This document shows positions 1-11,985 of a stretch of 64,000 nt of DNA, one piece after another; the stretch's first letter is position 1, and each line of letters opens with the position of its first letter. A program made the position numbers and the translations under genes. The DNA is taken from the NCBI GenBank assembly GCA_009739215.1, contig VSJF01000007.1:1240001-1304000 (forward strand), given 5' to 3'. Source of the DNA: Floccularia luteovirens (taxonomy: Eukaryota > Basidiomycota > Agaricomycetes > Agaricales > Squamanitaceae). Under the pieces are notes generated by a model. It saw nothing but the letters and a program-made list of their open reading frames with translations, did not search any database and was not told where the DNA came from.

Positions 1-185
1 AAAAGTTTTCAAAATTTCATTGGTTATTTGTTATGTTATAACAATTACTACATAAACATTTGAGGGAGTTAATCAATTCTCTACGTAACCCATGGTGAAT
101 GTGAATGAAGTGGTGAGTGGTGGAACCAAAAACTACCTCATGTCAATGAACAAGTAACATGAAAGGAAATAAGGTAGTTTTAGTA

Positions 186-1707
186 TCAGTTATTATCCCC
201 CTGCTGTAGTCTCTTGAGTTGGGCTCGCAATTCCTCATTCTCTTTTTCCAATTCTCTAGCCTTCTCTTTAGATTCCTCAGCTATTTTCTCCGATTCCTCA
301 GCTTTCCTCTTTGCTTCTTCTGCATCTTTCTTTAGTTCTTCTACTTCTTGATTCTGCCTGGTGATTAAAATTGGAAAAAAGCTCTAATGAGACAAACGTT
401 TTGGTCATTGTTCCAGGAATTGTTGACAGGAGAGAACTCACCCCGTCTTGGAACTTACTCAGGTTTGACAAGAACTTTTCCTGTACTTGCTGGTAATCCG
501 TTGGCTCTCTTTTCTGAACTGGGATTCCGCGGTACGTCCCTCCCTTATAAGGCTTCCTTTCGATATCTTCTGCATAATCGTATGCTGTTTTGAGAACTTT
601 TACGATCGTCGCTGCAAACCAGTAGCATTGTTTGTTCATTGCTTGGTAGAAAGCAGCATGGTCATGCATTGTGCCCACCAAAACTGCTAGGTCGCACAGA
701 CGAAGTGAACGGTGGGTTAAGGCGTGATTGAAAGCCACGCTATCGATGAGATCTTCGTCTTTTGCGCTGGGAAGTGTTTCTACAACCCTTACGCAGTCTT
801 TGACCCCCATAATTTTAGACAGCACTTCACTATTACTCCTTGAGAGCAATTTTTTCTTCGACTTTTTGGGTTTTTCGTCAGTTTGCGCGAATCTTTCTAG
901 ACGCAAATAAACACTCTGGGGTGAGATGGATTTGTGTGATGGAATGGATGTCTGTAACGGGATGGATTTGGTAACAACAGCAATGATGTATTCGTGCTGG
1001 GGGCCGTATTTCGACTTGTACAGCCTAATTTCCTGAACTTTGTAGTCATCTATGTCTCTTGTCCCGCTCGGGTTTGATCGAAGAGTTTGTAGGTGCCTTC
1101 CGTATGTTATTACATCGGTTTGTACCATCGGGAACAAGTCATATCCCGAAAGACAGAGTGAATTACGATCGATACCTGATGTCGCAGGACTCGCGGAAGG
1201 TGCTAAGTAGCTAGTCCTCCACGAGTTTTGACCAGCTACGTCTGTCTCAATAGGGGAAAGATGGGTCATGATATGTGAAAAAATCTGAGGTGAGGAGGTG
1301 AATAGTAAAAGACGCTCGTATTGAAATTTGTTATTTGATCCAAGCTGCGTTTTATTCACGGAAAGAACAAGAGTCCTGCAAAGGGTTAGTCGCTCACCCC
1401 AAGACTTAGGACAAAAGGCGTCTAGGAATAAAGGCTCGGTATGAATGAGAAAAAAGATCTGGTGATTATCGTAATCGATCCGAATTGCCCTCAATGAAAA
1501 ATGACGATGAACGTAAGTGTTTTCATTAGGAGAGAATGGGGTGTGATTTCTAGCGATATGTGCGGAAAAAAGTAGAAACGGGATTAGGGATGGGAAAAAA
1601 TGAACATTGGATTGCGTGTGATAACCGATACTTTGCGATTGAAAGACCAGAAAAGGATGATCTGGAGGACTGGTCATGAATGAATCATATAGTTCAGCGT
1701 TTAGCAA
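186..1707 (-). CDS. Uncharacterised agaricomycete protein with C-terminal coiled coil
   Basis: I do not recognise a named family. Two exons are supported: 442 up to the start, and 186-353, separated by an 88-base GT-AG intron (354-441, phase 0). The second exon encodes about 55 residues of almost pure Glu/Lys/Ala heptads ending at a TGA at 186-188, a clear coiled coil. The middle part has a His/Cys/Trp-containing segment (CYWFAAT) and a basic run (KPKKSKKKLL). The open frame reaches 1707 but begins there with TTG. The first 140 residues look like untranslated or intronic sequence, so the ATG at 1269 (MTHLSP) is a better start. The ATG at 1677 is the alternative. Similar lineage-specific proteins are common in mushroom genomes, but no function is inferred. 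Confidence 0.6.
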
Positions 1708-2671
1708 AATTTGATTCTACGTAAAATGTTTAGCACCAGCACTAAAGAAGGAGCACCTCGATAACCCACCAGCAATATCATATCACGTAGACTGACACCA
1801 AGTTATCCAATACATCCAGTGCTCCATGAGGCAAGAACAACGTGTTAATAGAATTGTTATCTAGGCGTTTATCTTTTCATCCAGCGTCTTTGTACGATCC
1901 TTGAGACCATGATGGGGATGAACCTTCCTTTTCCATATTGTGGATAATGCCACAAGATAGAAATGTTGGCAACTTGAGGTGAACGTCCCACAAACTTGGC
2001 AACCAGAGCCAACGAGGCAGGCAAGCTTGTGCACTAGTCCTCGGAGTTATTATCTTCTCCAATTATTGGTACTTCCCTCATTGATACGAGCGAAATACAA
2101 CAATTGGCAAACCTCAGAATGGGTAGATCCACTGCGCAGTGTCCCGGCAATAAAGGAATAACGTATGTGTTGAAAAGATCAGGTGGGATAGCACCGGGTT
2201 CATCCGATACAGGAACAGAAAATTGACACCGTTGGGGTGTAATATATTCTCAAATGAACAGAACAAAATTAAAATCGGATAAGGAAGCCAATTAGTGAAA
2301 CATACCTATAGGCAAGGATTCCATATTTTTGTTTGTGGTGAAATAGGTACATATGAGGATAACATGTGTTTGGATGAGGTCATTGAACATTTATCGTACA
2401 TCATATTCAGTCTCCAGGGTTACTAAAATATTTGACGGCTATGCGAAAATGATGGTACTGTAGTGGTGTACAATGCTGTCCCAGCTATTGAGTCGTGAAA
2501 CACTCACATCTGCTGTCTTTTTTTTTTTGAACTGTGAAGACTGGTCACGTGATTAAATTAGCCTGTAGCTCGGAGCCACGTATGTGAAGTTTAAGCTTAT
2601 GCATTATGCATTTTACTCGATAATCGATAAATAGTGATTCACGACAAAAACACTGTTCTCTATGTTTTACA
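1708..2671. other. Gene-free stretch
   Basis: Only short open frames without family resemblance are present. It contains the upstream region of the minus-strand coiled-coil gene and the 3' flank of the SCP2 gene. There is a 10-T run near 2520. I see no repeat or RNA gene. Confidence 0.4.
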
Positions 2672-3279
2672 TTACAGCTTCGCTTTTGCCTTTGCGCTCT
2701 GTAACCACGTAACTATCATCAACACGGAAATGGTTACGATAAAGAACATCAAACTCACAGACAAAACACTATCGAGTTTGGTAGCAAGCATGATATTCCC
2801 TCTGGTCTTGAGTTTTCCAGTCATGAATGCTTTTTGTCCGTTAAGCTAGAAACGAATGACGGATTAACACTGAGGTTGTGTACTCCGATTATTTCGCATA
2901 TGTTACCTTGCCAGAAGCGAGGTCCATAAATGTGTCATCTGCCATAATAATAGTAACATCCGCCTTGGGTTGCGCCTTGCCCTTGTACACTGTACCAGTC
3001 TTCTTTAAATCGATCGTCCAGGTCGCGGTCTCTTTTGCTTCGTTTGTTATTTGGATCTCGAATATCCCATTTGTCTGTGTTGAATGAGTAATGGTTGGAA
3101 GCGATTCTCTTGAAAGACGGACCTTTTTGATCTGAGTCTGTTTTTCCGAGTCACTGAATTTGGAAAACACCTCCTCAAGGCTAGAGATAAGCTCTGAAGT
3201 CTGCAATAATGTTGAGCTAAGCAAGACATGTAAGTGAAGTGTGGCAGACTTTAAATCCAGGAACTTTGATATCAGACAT
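2672..3279 (-). CDS. SCP2-type sterol carrier / lipid transfer protein, peroxisomal
   Basis: Five exons on the minus strand (3250-3279, 3123-3200, 2907-3074, 2759-2845, 2672-2698) give a 129-residue protein, the normal length for single-domain fungal SCP2. The N-terminus MSDIKVPGFK, the central TNGIFEIQI, the TWTIDLK segment and DVTIIMADDTFMDLASGK are SCP2 family hallmarks. The fourth exon carries KAFMTGKLK and NIMLATKL, which complete the lipid-binding domain. The last exon encodes eight residues ending AKL, a type 1 peroxisomal targeting signal. The family binds acyl-CoAs and sterols and supports peroxisomal lipid metabolism. The donors of introns 1 and 2 (GTCTGC, GTCCGT) are weak, but phase and alignment support them. 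Single-domain SCP2 proteins are normally soluble peroxisome-matrix proteins. Confidence 0.9.
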
Positions 3280-3968
3280 GGTAGTTGGTAAAGAATGAGT
3301 TATTGATGGCGACACTGGAACGATATACAGAAAGATGTAAAGCTGAAGTCTAGGTTTATATGATGGGACTAGTGTGTCTCCTCTCCCGGTGACAGGTGGT
3401 GTTTATCATATGATAACTTGGAACTCACATGTGACATGTTTCCGGTGTGACTAACCAGCCGACTACCGATCACCACTGTTTGCTCAAAACTCAAGTACAG
3501 TAAGTACATACATTACTTACCACCAACATGCAGTCGTACAGATTACTGACCACGATAAAAAAAAGTGCAAATTACTTCATTTTTCCAATGTAGTAAAAGT
3601 CATGAATTCCAGAAATTTTGTCGAGCACTTCTTTATACTTATTGACATTAATATTACCTCTGAATTATTAGGTGATCAGATAGCAAGCCTATCTGGTACG
3701 CTAACCGCTTCGTTAATGAAGTCTAAAGGTAAACATTAAATGGTAAATATTTAATTTATGGGTGAATAAACGTCACTTACCCAAAATGGCAATCAGGTCA
3801 CGCTGTAGCACAAGCCCACAGTCGATCAATAACTTAGCAAACAAACAAAGCTTTGTCCAACCCCTTCGTCCTCCTCTCCGTAACCTCGAGGTATATACAC
3901 ATCCTCCCCACCGTGTCTATAACCCCACACACGTCGACACATACATCCCAACTCTATCCTCTAACGGT
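3280..3968. promoter_or_regulatory. Divergent intergenic region, SCP2 / Maf1
   Basis: A 690-base space lies between the start of the minus-strand SCP2 gene and the plus-strand Maf1 start, so it must hold both promoters. It is AT-rich with poly-A near 3557. An open frame continues upstream of the Maf1 ATG from about 3786 but looks like 5' leader. I identified no specific operator. Confidence 0.4.
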
Positions 3969-5078
3969 ATGAAATATATAGAGATTCCCGCCTTGTCGCG
4001 ACTCGCACAATCTCTAACTCATGAAGGTCCTGAATGCTCGGTTAATACTCGCATGGAGGCATACAGTTGCAAAAACATCAAACGCGACAAGAAACTCTTT
4101 AAATCTCTAGAGAGCGCATACCATGAAGACCTGTCAAACTCACCTCCTCTGCCATCATGGCTTGCTCTTGACCGCGAAGCAGAAATGACGCCTTTTGGCC
4201 CCATTGACAACCATTCTTCGCGCAAAACTCTCTATTTGCTCATCGCAACTCTCAACATTGCCTTTCCGGATCACGACTTTTCTGACGTGCGCCCATCTCA
4301 CTTCACTAAGGAAGAGAATGGGGCTAGTGTTCTCAATGCCTTGAGTAACACCCTGGTCTCTCCACATCGTGCAGGAACAACTGCGTCACGGACATATTCA
4401 TCTTATCCACCTACCTCTTCGGATTTTTTCCCCTCTAGCGAACCCAGTTCATCTTCACCATATAACCGACCTATTCCGAGTCCTCTGGCCCCTCCCCCGA
4501 TTGTGTCGGGAACACACCCAACCCTGTTCCGTCTCATTAATGATATTATAGGACTCTCAGAATGTGAAGTTTTCACGTACACACCTGACATTGATGCAGA
4601 CCCCCAAGCAAATGATTTCTCTGATGACGAGGACGACGTGGCCTCCGTAGCTTCAGAAGAAGACTCAACAGATGAGGATGGGCCATTTGAATTCGATAAC
4701 TATGATATTGATGAGGTCAAACAGAGAAATTACACACGTGCCACCAAGATCCCACCACCAACCCCACGTGCGGCCATTAATTATTCTCTGTCTGACGAAG
4801 TACCATCCCTCACGTATCGGAGTATCCGTTTCAGGCGACGTGGGGCACTTCTGTGGTCATCCCACTGGTTTTTCCTTAACCGAAAACTGAAGCGTATACT
4901 CTTCATTTCTGTGTGGGCACGAAGTAAGGGTATAGGGAGGTCATACTTTGATGAGGATGAGGATTTCTACGAAATGGAATTGAACGATTCGAAAGTTTTG
5001 CAACCAGAACGGTTCTACGGGTGGGAAGGTGCAGTGGGCGCTGGCGCCCGTGCGATAGGTCTGAAATCTATGGCATGA
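3969..5078 (+). CDS. MAF1: Maf1, repressor of RNA polymerase III
   Basis: A single-exon frame of 369 residues starts at the ATG at 3969 (MKYIEIPALSRL), which matches the conserved Maf1 N-terminus (A box). The central acidic Ser/Asp/Glu region (DFSDDEDDVASVASEEDS) is the variable linker. The C-terminal block WSSHWFFLNRKLKRILFISV is the conserved C box. Maf1 binds Pol III and Brf1 and shuts down tRNA and 5S synthesis under nutrient or TOR stress. It shuttles between cytoplasm and nucleus under control of PKA/TORC1 phosphorylation. An upstream in-frame ATG at 3786 would add 61 low-complexity residues, but the family argues for 3969. The acidic tail FDEDEDFYE near the end fits fungal orthologues. 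Confidence 0.92.
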   Translation: MKYIEIPALSRLAQSLTHEGPECSVNTRMEAYSCKNIKRDKKLFKSLESAYHEDLSNSPPLPSWLALDREAEMTPFGPIDNHSSRKTLYLLIATLNIAFPDHDFSDVRPSHFTKEENGASVLNALSNTLVSPHRAGTTASRTYSSYPPTSSDFFPSSEPSSSSPYNRPIPSPLAPPPIVSGTHPTLFRLINDIIGLSECEVFTYTPDIDADPQANDFSDDEDDVASVASEEDSTDEDGPFEFDNYDIDEVKQRNYTRATKIPPPTPRAAINYSLSDEVPSLTYRSIRFRRRGALLWSSHWFFLNRKLKRILFISVWARSKGIGRSYFDEDEDFYEMELNDSKVLQPERFYGWEGAVGAGARAIGLKSMA

Positions 5079-5380
5079 TTTAGGTATAAAATCTCTGTGA
5101 GTAGGGTGCATTCCCCTAAAATGACCTGTTTAATCATGAGCTCCAGTCACACATATCATATGCTTTTACCTAATATGATTGTATTATGCGCCTTTTATCG
5201 ATTTGTTGCTGATTCGGTCCCTCTCTTTGTATTATGTATCACTTTTCGAAAACTGTACCCTTGATTCGGTTACTTGTCTTCAGTTCGATCACTGCTTCTC
5301 CCTTCGTCCATCATTTACTTGTACTTCAAGAACCATTCAATGTCCTTTGCATCGATCAATCAGATCATGTCATAGTTTTC
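5079..5380. other. Convergent 3' intergenic region
   Basis: About 300 bases lie between the Maf1 stop and the 3' end of the minus-strand membrane protein. It is AT-rich, holds only short frames and should contain both transcript ends. Confidence 0.4.
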
Positions 5381-6007
5381 CTAGGCAACGCTGAGAAAAA
5401 TCAAGGATTGTAAACTTCTCCTAGAAACCACAAAAGTCAAGGAACACTAATTGCGGGAACAAAACAACGTGCACACCATTTCCATCAGCACATCCCAGGT
5501 CTTAAACGGAACTTACGAGGACCACTCGGCAAGATCGTATGATGACTTGGGGAATAGCCTGTAATAGATGGAAAGAAATGTAGCACAGCCAAACATGTTC
5601 ATGATGACTAATGTGAACATGACGAACGTGGTCGACATGTACGAGAAACTCATAAGCATCTGATACGAGGAGGACGGGAATGGCACCATATTTTTTTCCA
5701 GATGTACATAAGCTGCCACAAGAGGCAATAGGCCGCTCGAGTGTGAGATACCGTAAAGACATAGAAGAAAACTGACAAGTGTGGCCAAAAATCGGGGCCA
5801 AACTTCTTGATATAATCCGCAACGCAGTGTTCGTGTGAAGCAAGCGATAGTTTCCGGATAGTCTAGCGATGTCCCATCGATAACGCAAGAAATAAGTTCC
5901 GTAGAATACCTACCCTGAGTCCTATAGGCAGGAGAAGATAGGAGAAGGGAAATGCGATGGTCAACCCTTGTGCCAGTGGTCCTGAACAGTTCTGTAGCCT
6001 CTCGCAT
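5381..6007 (-). CDS. Small multi-pass membrane protein, unknown family
   Basis: Three exons (5914-6007, 5517-5862, 5381-5420) join in phase through good donors (GTAGGT, GTAAGT) and give about 159 residues from an ATG at 6007. Residues about 50-80 (LATLVSFLLCLYGI, LLPLVAAYV) and 100-125 (FVMFTLVIMNMFGCATFLSI) are strongly hydrophobic, predicting about three or four membrane segments. I do not recognise the family. A competing frame over 5502-5888 lacks such a pattern and is treated as a shadow. It is convergent with Maf1. It could also be a fragment of a larger membrane protein, because the N-terminal 40 residues are soluble and unremarkable. Confidence 0.4.
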
Positions 6008-7298
6008 TTTACTTTCTGACTCGAAATTATTGTTGGAGCGAATAGTTCAGGGTCATATCAACGGATCACTTGATTATAACTTTGACGATGGGATGTCGCA
6101 GCTTTGTTCCGAATAGTGTTGCATGTGGTTGACCTGGAGTTACAAACAGTTCCGGTTTTGTGGCTTGAGCAAGGATATATCATGAATCAATGATTCTGGT
6201 TGCAAGATGATAAGTAGAACAAAATATCAGAAAAGTTTCTAAACAAAACTTTTCATGTCATGTGACCGAGTTACGGACCGTAATCCGATATATCCGTTTT
6301 GGTTCTCGAGTGGGTTGTCGGATAGGCCCTGATGTGTATATACTACTATAGCTCAATATGAACCTGTACCTGCACCTGCCAATGCATGCGCACTTGTGCT
6401 TATATTTTTTTTTCTACAGCTGAAATTTTTCGAGTGCAGTGCGGAGGACAACAACTTTCGCAGTTGTTCTTGCAACATAATGAGGAATTGGCGGAATCTC
6501 CGAGCAGCTGGTTTCCTGAGGTTCCATGCCTTGTTTCATCAGATATGTACAGTTGAGAAGGTAAATAGTAAAATATCAATTACTCACATTTCAGTGCTCT
6601 CATCGCTGCCCTTCAAGTTCATTCGGTTCAAACATCGAACATACGCCACGTAATTCCTATTTCAAAATTTGGAACCATAAACCCCAAAAACTGAAGCATT
6701 GTGTCATCATATATGCGGCTGCTCTCGGCTTTGTACTCTAAGCCGATATTTATCCTTTCTTTCATCCGCAACAGTGATATTGCCTGTATTGCACCGCAAC
6801 CACAATTCAAAGAATCGAGCCACGAGGGTCAAAGACGTGGCAGCGCGTTAGTATGATACTCACAAACTACCTCACGCAACATTCAAGGAAGAATTCTCGC
6901 GAAAAATGACAATTCTGTTGACTTTATGTTGTCAACTATCACCCCGGCGGCCCGGCGTGCACCTATGCAAGAGCAAACATTGTCAGTTCTCTGCACCATT
7001 TCAAGTAGTTCATCTATGAGCTCATACTGACTCGTACTCTGTCGTTGTGCTTGGCACCGTGCCACATGCTTAAATTTCCTATATGATCCACGCAAACAGT
7101 CGCTTAAAACTTCTTTGAATGCTGAATAGTGCGGTCCGTCCGGAATGGTTTTTCCGCAACTATTCGTTGGCATACTGACGTCCATGCACAATATATATAT
7201 CTGCTATATACCATTTTCGTATTTTCGCAAGATATAAAAACGATGACACTCAACTACCTTGAAGTCAAGCTTGTATTCTCAATTGACCACATAGCACA
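6008..7298. other. Gene-poor stretch upstream of pectate lyase
   Basis: There is no convincing gene. A minus-strand frame at 6883-7191 opens with TTG, matches no family I know, and has no supporting splice pattern. The last 200 bases, with an AT-rich ATATATAT run near 7190-7206, should include the pectate lyase promoter. Confidence 0.35.
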
Positions 7299-8871
7299 AT
7301 GTTCACCTCCAACTTCATAGCAATAATCGCCCTTGCAGGGGTAACTCACGCCGCAGTCATTAACCCGTACGAATTCAGTGTATATATACAACTAATTATA
7401 GATTTTTACTTTTCCATTTAGATTAGAGCGACGCACGGCAACAAACGTGTTCCCCACTCCTCCAACTACAAGCTCTCTCAGCAAGCCTATAACTATTGCC
7501 GCTGGAGCGACATTCACACCCCCACAGCCCTATACACGCTACGACCGTGGATCTGGCGCCTGTAACGGTCAAGCTGAAGGTGGCGATTCGGATGCAGTGT
7601 TTTTACTCCAAGAAGGCGCAACTTTAAGTCGCGTCACAATTGGTGCCAATCAAGCTGAAGGTGTACACTGCCTTGGTATGCACGATTACCCATAATCTAT
7701 AGAATGAAAAATTGAATATTTTTATCGTCAGGCTCCTGTACCCTGGATCATGTATACTTTGAGGTGAGCTTATGCTAACACTTTCTTACTGCGATGATGC
7801 TTATGAATATTGCAGGATGTGTGCGAGGACGCAATAACTATCAAACAAACCAGTGGAACTTCGCATATCAACTATGGAGGAGTGAGTTTGCCATCTTGAA
7901 TCTGTCAATTATGACACATACTTACAAAGCTTCAAGGCAAAGGTAAAGCAATAGCCAACTTTTTCATAGGCAGCTCACAATTAGTATTTTTTTAAATTAG
8001 CACGCTGATGATAAAGGTTAGTCCAAGTTAATTCACAAACGGGGGTGTGCCGCCCATGCTCATATAAATATATACAGTTGTTCAACACAACGGTGGTGGC
8101 ACTGTAAGTATCTTTATTTCCCATCATTCAAAACATGTTATTCACATTTCATTTTGGCAGGTTGTTATCAACTCAGTAAGCCTCGCTTAATAACCTGTTA
8201 CACATCCTCTTCCCCATTAAACAACGATTCGATATACAGTTCTACGTAGAAGATTTCGGGAAGCTTTATCGCAGCGTGAGTTTTAGCCGTGGCAGCTATT
8301 GGCGTTTTCTCATTGTAACATTGTACCAGTGCGGTAATTGCGGGACACAGTACACCCGGCATGTCGAGGTACTGAACCTTTCAGCCTCGTTTATTCCGGT
8401 TCTGAATGCGGGGTATTACAGATTAACGACGCATGGGCTGTTGATGGATCGGCATTAGTGGGAATAAACACGTCAGTACATATTTTGAACAAAATCTGTT
8501 GATCACGAGTGCTCACGCGTCCGACAGTAATTATGGAGAGTACGGCCCAAATATCCTCTTTCGTAAATCTCGCTTTTTATTGAATTTCGTGTGATTTAGC
8601 ACGGCTAAAATTAGAACCACGAAAGCTACAAGCGTTAAGACCATTTGTCAGAAGTGAGACTACCTTTTATTGATGACAACACTCCCCCCACTCACTAGTT
8701 TCCTGTCCGCTTCAGGTATATCGGAAATGATGATGGTGATGAGCCCCCAACCAACGGAAGTGGACCGGACAGCACGGTGCGTGATGATACTTCTCTTGAT
8801 TCTGTATATGTATGCTTACAACACTGCGCGAGTAGTACTGCTTGTACAGCACATCAGATATCAGTTCCTAA
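7299..8871 (+). CDS. Secreted pectate lyase, polysaccharide lyase family 3
   Basis: The gene is heavily split. My model has 15 exons: 7299-7377, 7427-7675, 7732-7763, 7816-7881, 7937-7942, 8001-8016, 8078-8103, 8161-8175, 8240-8275, 8330-8368, 8422-8471, 8528-8539, 8600-8653, 8716-8776 and 8836-8871. They total 777 bases, or 258 residues, with phase kept at every join. A signal peptide ([18 protein letters not shown]) is followed by a Lys-Arg site at the first splice, suggesting Kex2 processing. PL3 landmarks appear in order: [74 protein letters not shown] and GSGPDST. The family cleaves polygalacturonate by calcium-dependent beta-elimination outside the cell, degrading plant pectin. The six-base exon and the last exon are least certain. 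Stopping at TGA 8655 without the last two exons is an alternative. Confidence 0.85.
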
Positions 8872-9404
8872 AAACGTTACAGAGCCTGGGACTCGGAGCG
8901 AATCGTGTAGAAACTGTCATGTCAGTAGTAATTATAAATATATTGAGCTCTGATGCGGAAGCGGCGGAGTACACAGAAGCTGTACAATGAGGCATAACGG
9001 GAATAACGTTTCGAGAGCAAGTTAGCAAGTGAGAGGGTGTGGAACCCTTTTCTGTTCCGTTCGGGAACAAAATCATATTTGACATTGTTAGTTTCGGGTG
9101 ATGTTGCCATTCTGGGCTGCACTTCTTTTGATGTGTATCAACATTGTACCGATTTATGACTTCAAACTGACTCTGGCCGAGAGTTTCTGGTTAGCAGCCC
9201 CAAGAATGACTTTTGCAACTAGCACTATAATGCTGCGCATCTCACAGCAAAACTGATATCGAGTCTTTACAATCTCGGGCTTGCAATGATGTCCACCAAT
9301 ACCGGTGTAAAGAATGAATGTTTCGACCCTAATACCATTGCACCACAGTCTGCTCCAAACGAATCCACCTTGGACTGATATTCCGTGAGTATTGGCGGTT
9401 ATTC
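8872..9404. other. Gene-free stretch
   Basis: This is the 3' flank of the pectate lyase and the promoter side of the CorA-like gene. No family-like frame or repeat is seen. Confidence 0.35.
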
Positions 9405-11645
9405 ATGGATATATACCCCATGCCTAGGAGTCGACCACAGTCCAGCACTTTCAATTCAACCACCACCAAAATTTCAATCATGGCATACTCAGTATTCCTT
9501 CCCGAAATACCACCTAATATGCGTTCTATGCCTCCCCGGGTGCCACATCCATGCTATCGTCATGCCTCGCCATCAGGTCCGTGGCCATGGTCAGACCTCG
9601 AGGACATTTCATGGGATTTTGGATCCACTAGCTCTGTGGAATGTGACTCTGATTCCACTATCCAAGATGATGAGGTTGAGGAGGAACAGACAAAAAATAA
9701 AGACAAAACTAGAATGCAACATCGCACTTTGTCCAAGGCCAAGTGGACAGGCTATCCTTGGGTGTTGTTTCCGAATTGGCGCCGCTCACAGATAGTGAGG
9801 AGCGGAATTGCACGCGTTATTGGTGGGGACATTGCCTTTCTGAAGACTTTTTCTGTGCCTCCCTGTAAGATACATTATATCGATGTACTGAAGGATGGGT
9901 CCTTCTCAGACCAGGCAAGGCATGTTATCACGGATGAGAATCCAGACGAATTGTGGAGTGCAATGCAGGTCAATCAATATCGCTCTAATCTCTGAGTGCC
10001 CTACTCACGCTGAGTTCCATATAGAAAGCAAGACCTGGGAATGTGAGAATCCGTGGGATGTTTGTAGAGAACTTGAGCGGGCCTGTCTTGCAGATGCTAG
10101 GTACCAAGTATGTTGCCACAGGTATTGCCAAAGTCAATCATATTAATTAGTGGACCCATAGATATAATATCGAACCCTTCTTTTTTTCATCATCCTTGAA
10201 TTGGATACCCTCGCGTTATCAAGAAGATATCCTGAAAGATTACGGAGATCGTAAGTGTGGTTTCAGGATAATTAATCTGCAAGAGTAATTAATCAGGGTC
10301 TCAGATATTACAATAACGTTAAACTTCCTACGGACAATGGCTAACCCAATGCTAGCTCCTCCGACAAGCCCTGTATCAGGATACGCAGGGAAAACAATAT
10401 CCCATGCCGGGACAGCCACAATCGACACACAGGCACCGTTAGCTCTGCGATCCAGTGAGTATTATTATTCCCGAAATTGGATTTCCTGCCAATGACAGTA
10501 TCTGCGTGATCTCAGATGACCGCATCGTATTGATTGACCTCCTTGCAATACATATGATCCGCCGTCCTGACAGTAGTACAATCATATCCTATCATCCTCC
10601 CCCTGAGTGGCGGAGCACTAGTGCGACATACTTGCATTCGCGCGTGCGCTTCGCGGGACAGAGCGTATATTGGAAAAACATTATGCAATGCTCCGACGAC
10701 CCTACATTTGTGCTCTTGTGCATTTTATGGTATGCACTATATGCTTGGAATGAATCATTCGAGTGCCTATATCAGCATATATGCTGGCTTGTGAGTAATT
10801 TTAGTGTAACCATATATGTGACCTAAGGAATACTTCGTGAACAGGAAAGTCGTGTCCTTGTGACCAACGACATACATCTTACGCGGGAACTGCATATTAT
10901 TCGCGCGTCATTATTGCATTATGCTTCTCTTTTGGAGGATTTCAAGAAGACGGTGGTTTTTGTCCGCAACACTCCTAATCCAGCAATTCAGACCCATGTA
11001 AATGTGGACCAGTCCATGGAGCTCATGCAAAAGGAATGTGATACCCTTCTTTCGGAGCTTGAAAGGCTGGAGATGTCGAGAAAAATGCAAGATATGCGAT
11101 TAGACAACGTTATGAATCTTGTAAGCAGTATATGTATCCGGGAATCCTTCCTGACACCACGACGAATTAGGCTTTTAGCAGTGTCAACTTTGAGGATAGC
11201 CGAGATATGCAGAAACTAACAGAGGCCTCTCTGAGGGACAGTGCTGGTAAGCTAACTTGAAATGGTAATGATTGGCCGTACTGCTCACTGCGTCTAAGCA
11301 ATGAAGCAGATTTCTTATTTGACCATGGTATTCCTTCCTGCCTCCTTTGTAGCTGTGAGTTCAATCGTCTAGTAACTGTGCATTGGTAAATGACAGAATT
11401 AAAATAAGACCGTATTCGGGATGAATATCAAAGAACTTTCCGTTGATACACAGGGCAGTCTCTCACATTATATTGCTGCTTCTATCCCTCTCACAGCTGT
11501 CACAATTTGGATCATATTGGCTTTGCATTCGAAGGCGCGCCGTGGAGACCCAGAAGTGGGGTTTTGGGGGTCATTGCGATGGCCTCTCATGGTTGTCGAC
11601 AAATTCTTCAGGAAGCGTACAGAGAAGCACAACAGCATGGTATGA
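9405..11645 (+). CDS. CorA-like divalent metal (Mg2+) transporter with GMN motif
   Basis: Nine exons (9405-9968, 10025-10107, 10162-10250, 10305-10454, 10516-10790, 10845-11120, 11171-11246, 11299-11354, 11409-11645) join in phase to 601 residues. The middle contains RIRGMFVENLSGPVLQ, MLGTKYNIEPFFFSSSLNWI and DLLAIHMI, blocks I know from the large basidiomycete CorA-like family. A long helical region (residues about 390-480) precedes the first membrane helix, ISYLTMVFLPASFVA, then GMN at about 11418-11426, then a second helix (HYIAASIPLTAVTIWIILAL). Two C-terminal helices with GMN between them are the CorA/Mrs2 pore signature, and these proteins form pentameric Mg2+ channels. The N-terminal 190 residues are variable and serve an unknown role. 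The ATG at 9405 was chosen, although the ATG at 9480 is possible. Membrane location cannot be read from the sequence. Confidence 0.85.
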
Positions 11646-11985
11646 TGGTGATACGAACACATAACATCTTTCTTTCCTAGTGGAAAATGAGAGGGATCAA
11701 AAAATGAAGCTGTATATAATGTATCTTTAGTGATCACGTCAAAGCTAATGTCACATCTGCCAAAAAATATAATCAATGGAAGGCCGCGTTACAACATTGA
11801 CCCAGTATGTTACTGTTTTTAAAGTGACATCTGAGGAACAATTCGAGGTTTCCATCAGTAAACAAAGTAAATAGCAACCGGATAGAAATGGAACCCATCA
11901 CTACATACTAACGTCTTCACGAGGTGGCAATTCCCATGTGGAAGTGTGTACCTGTTGGAGCTCGACAGAGCATGTGCACAAGATG
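11646..11985. other. Convergent 3' intergenic region
   Basis: This is a 340-base space between the CorA-like stop and the 3' end of the LYR-motif gene. Short frames only. Confidence 0.35.

Noticed and set aside
387..910. Plus-strand frames inside the first gene
   Set aside because: They overlap a long minus-strand frame with a clear coiled coil and have no family resemblance.
5502..5888. Second minus-strand frame over the membrane protein
   Set aside because: It starts at TTG and lacks a consistent hydrophobic pattern; the alternative frame has phase-correct splice sites and membrane helices.
6883..7191. 102-codon minus-strand frame
   Set aside because: It begins with TTG, and no domain, splice pattern or homologue is recognised.
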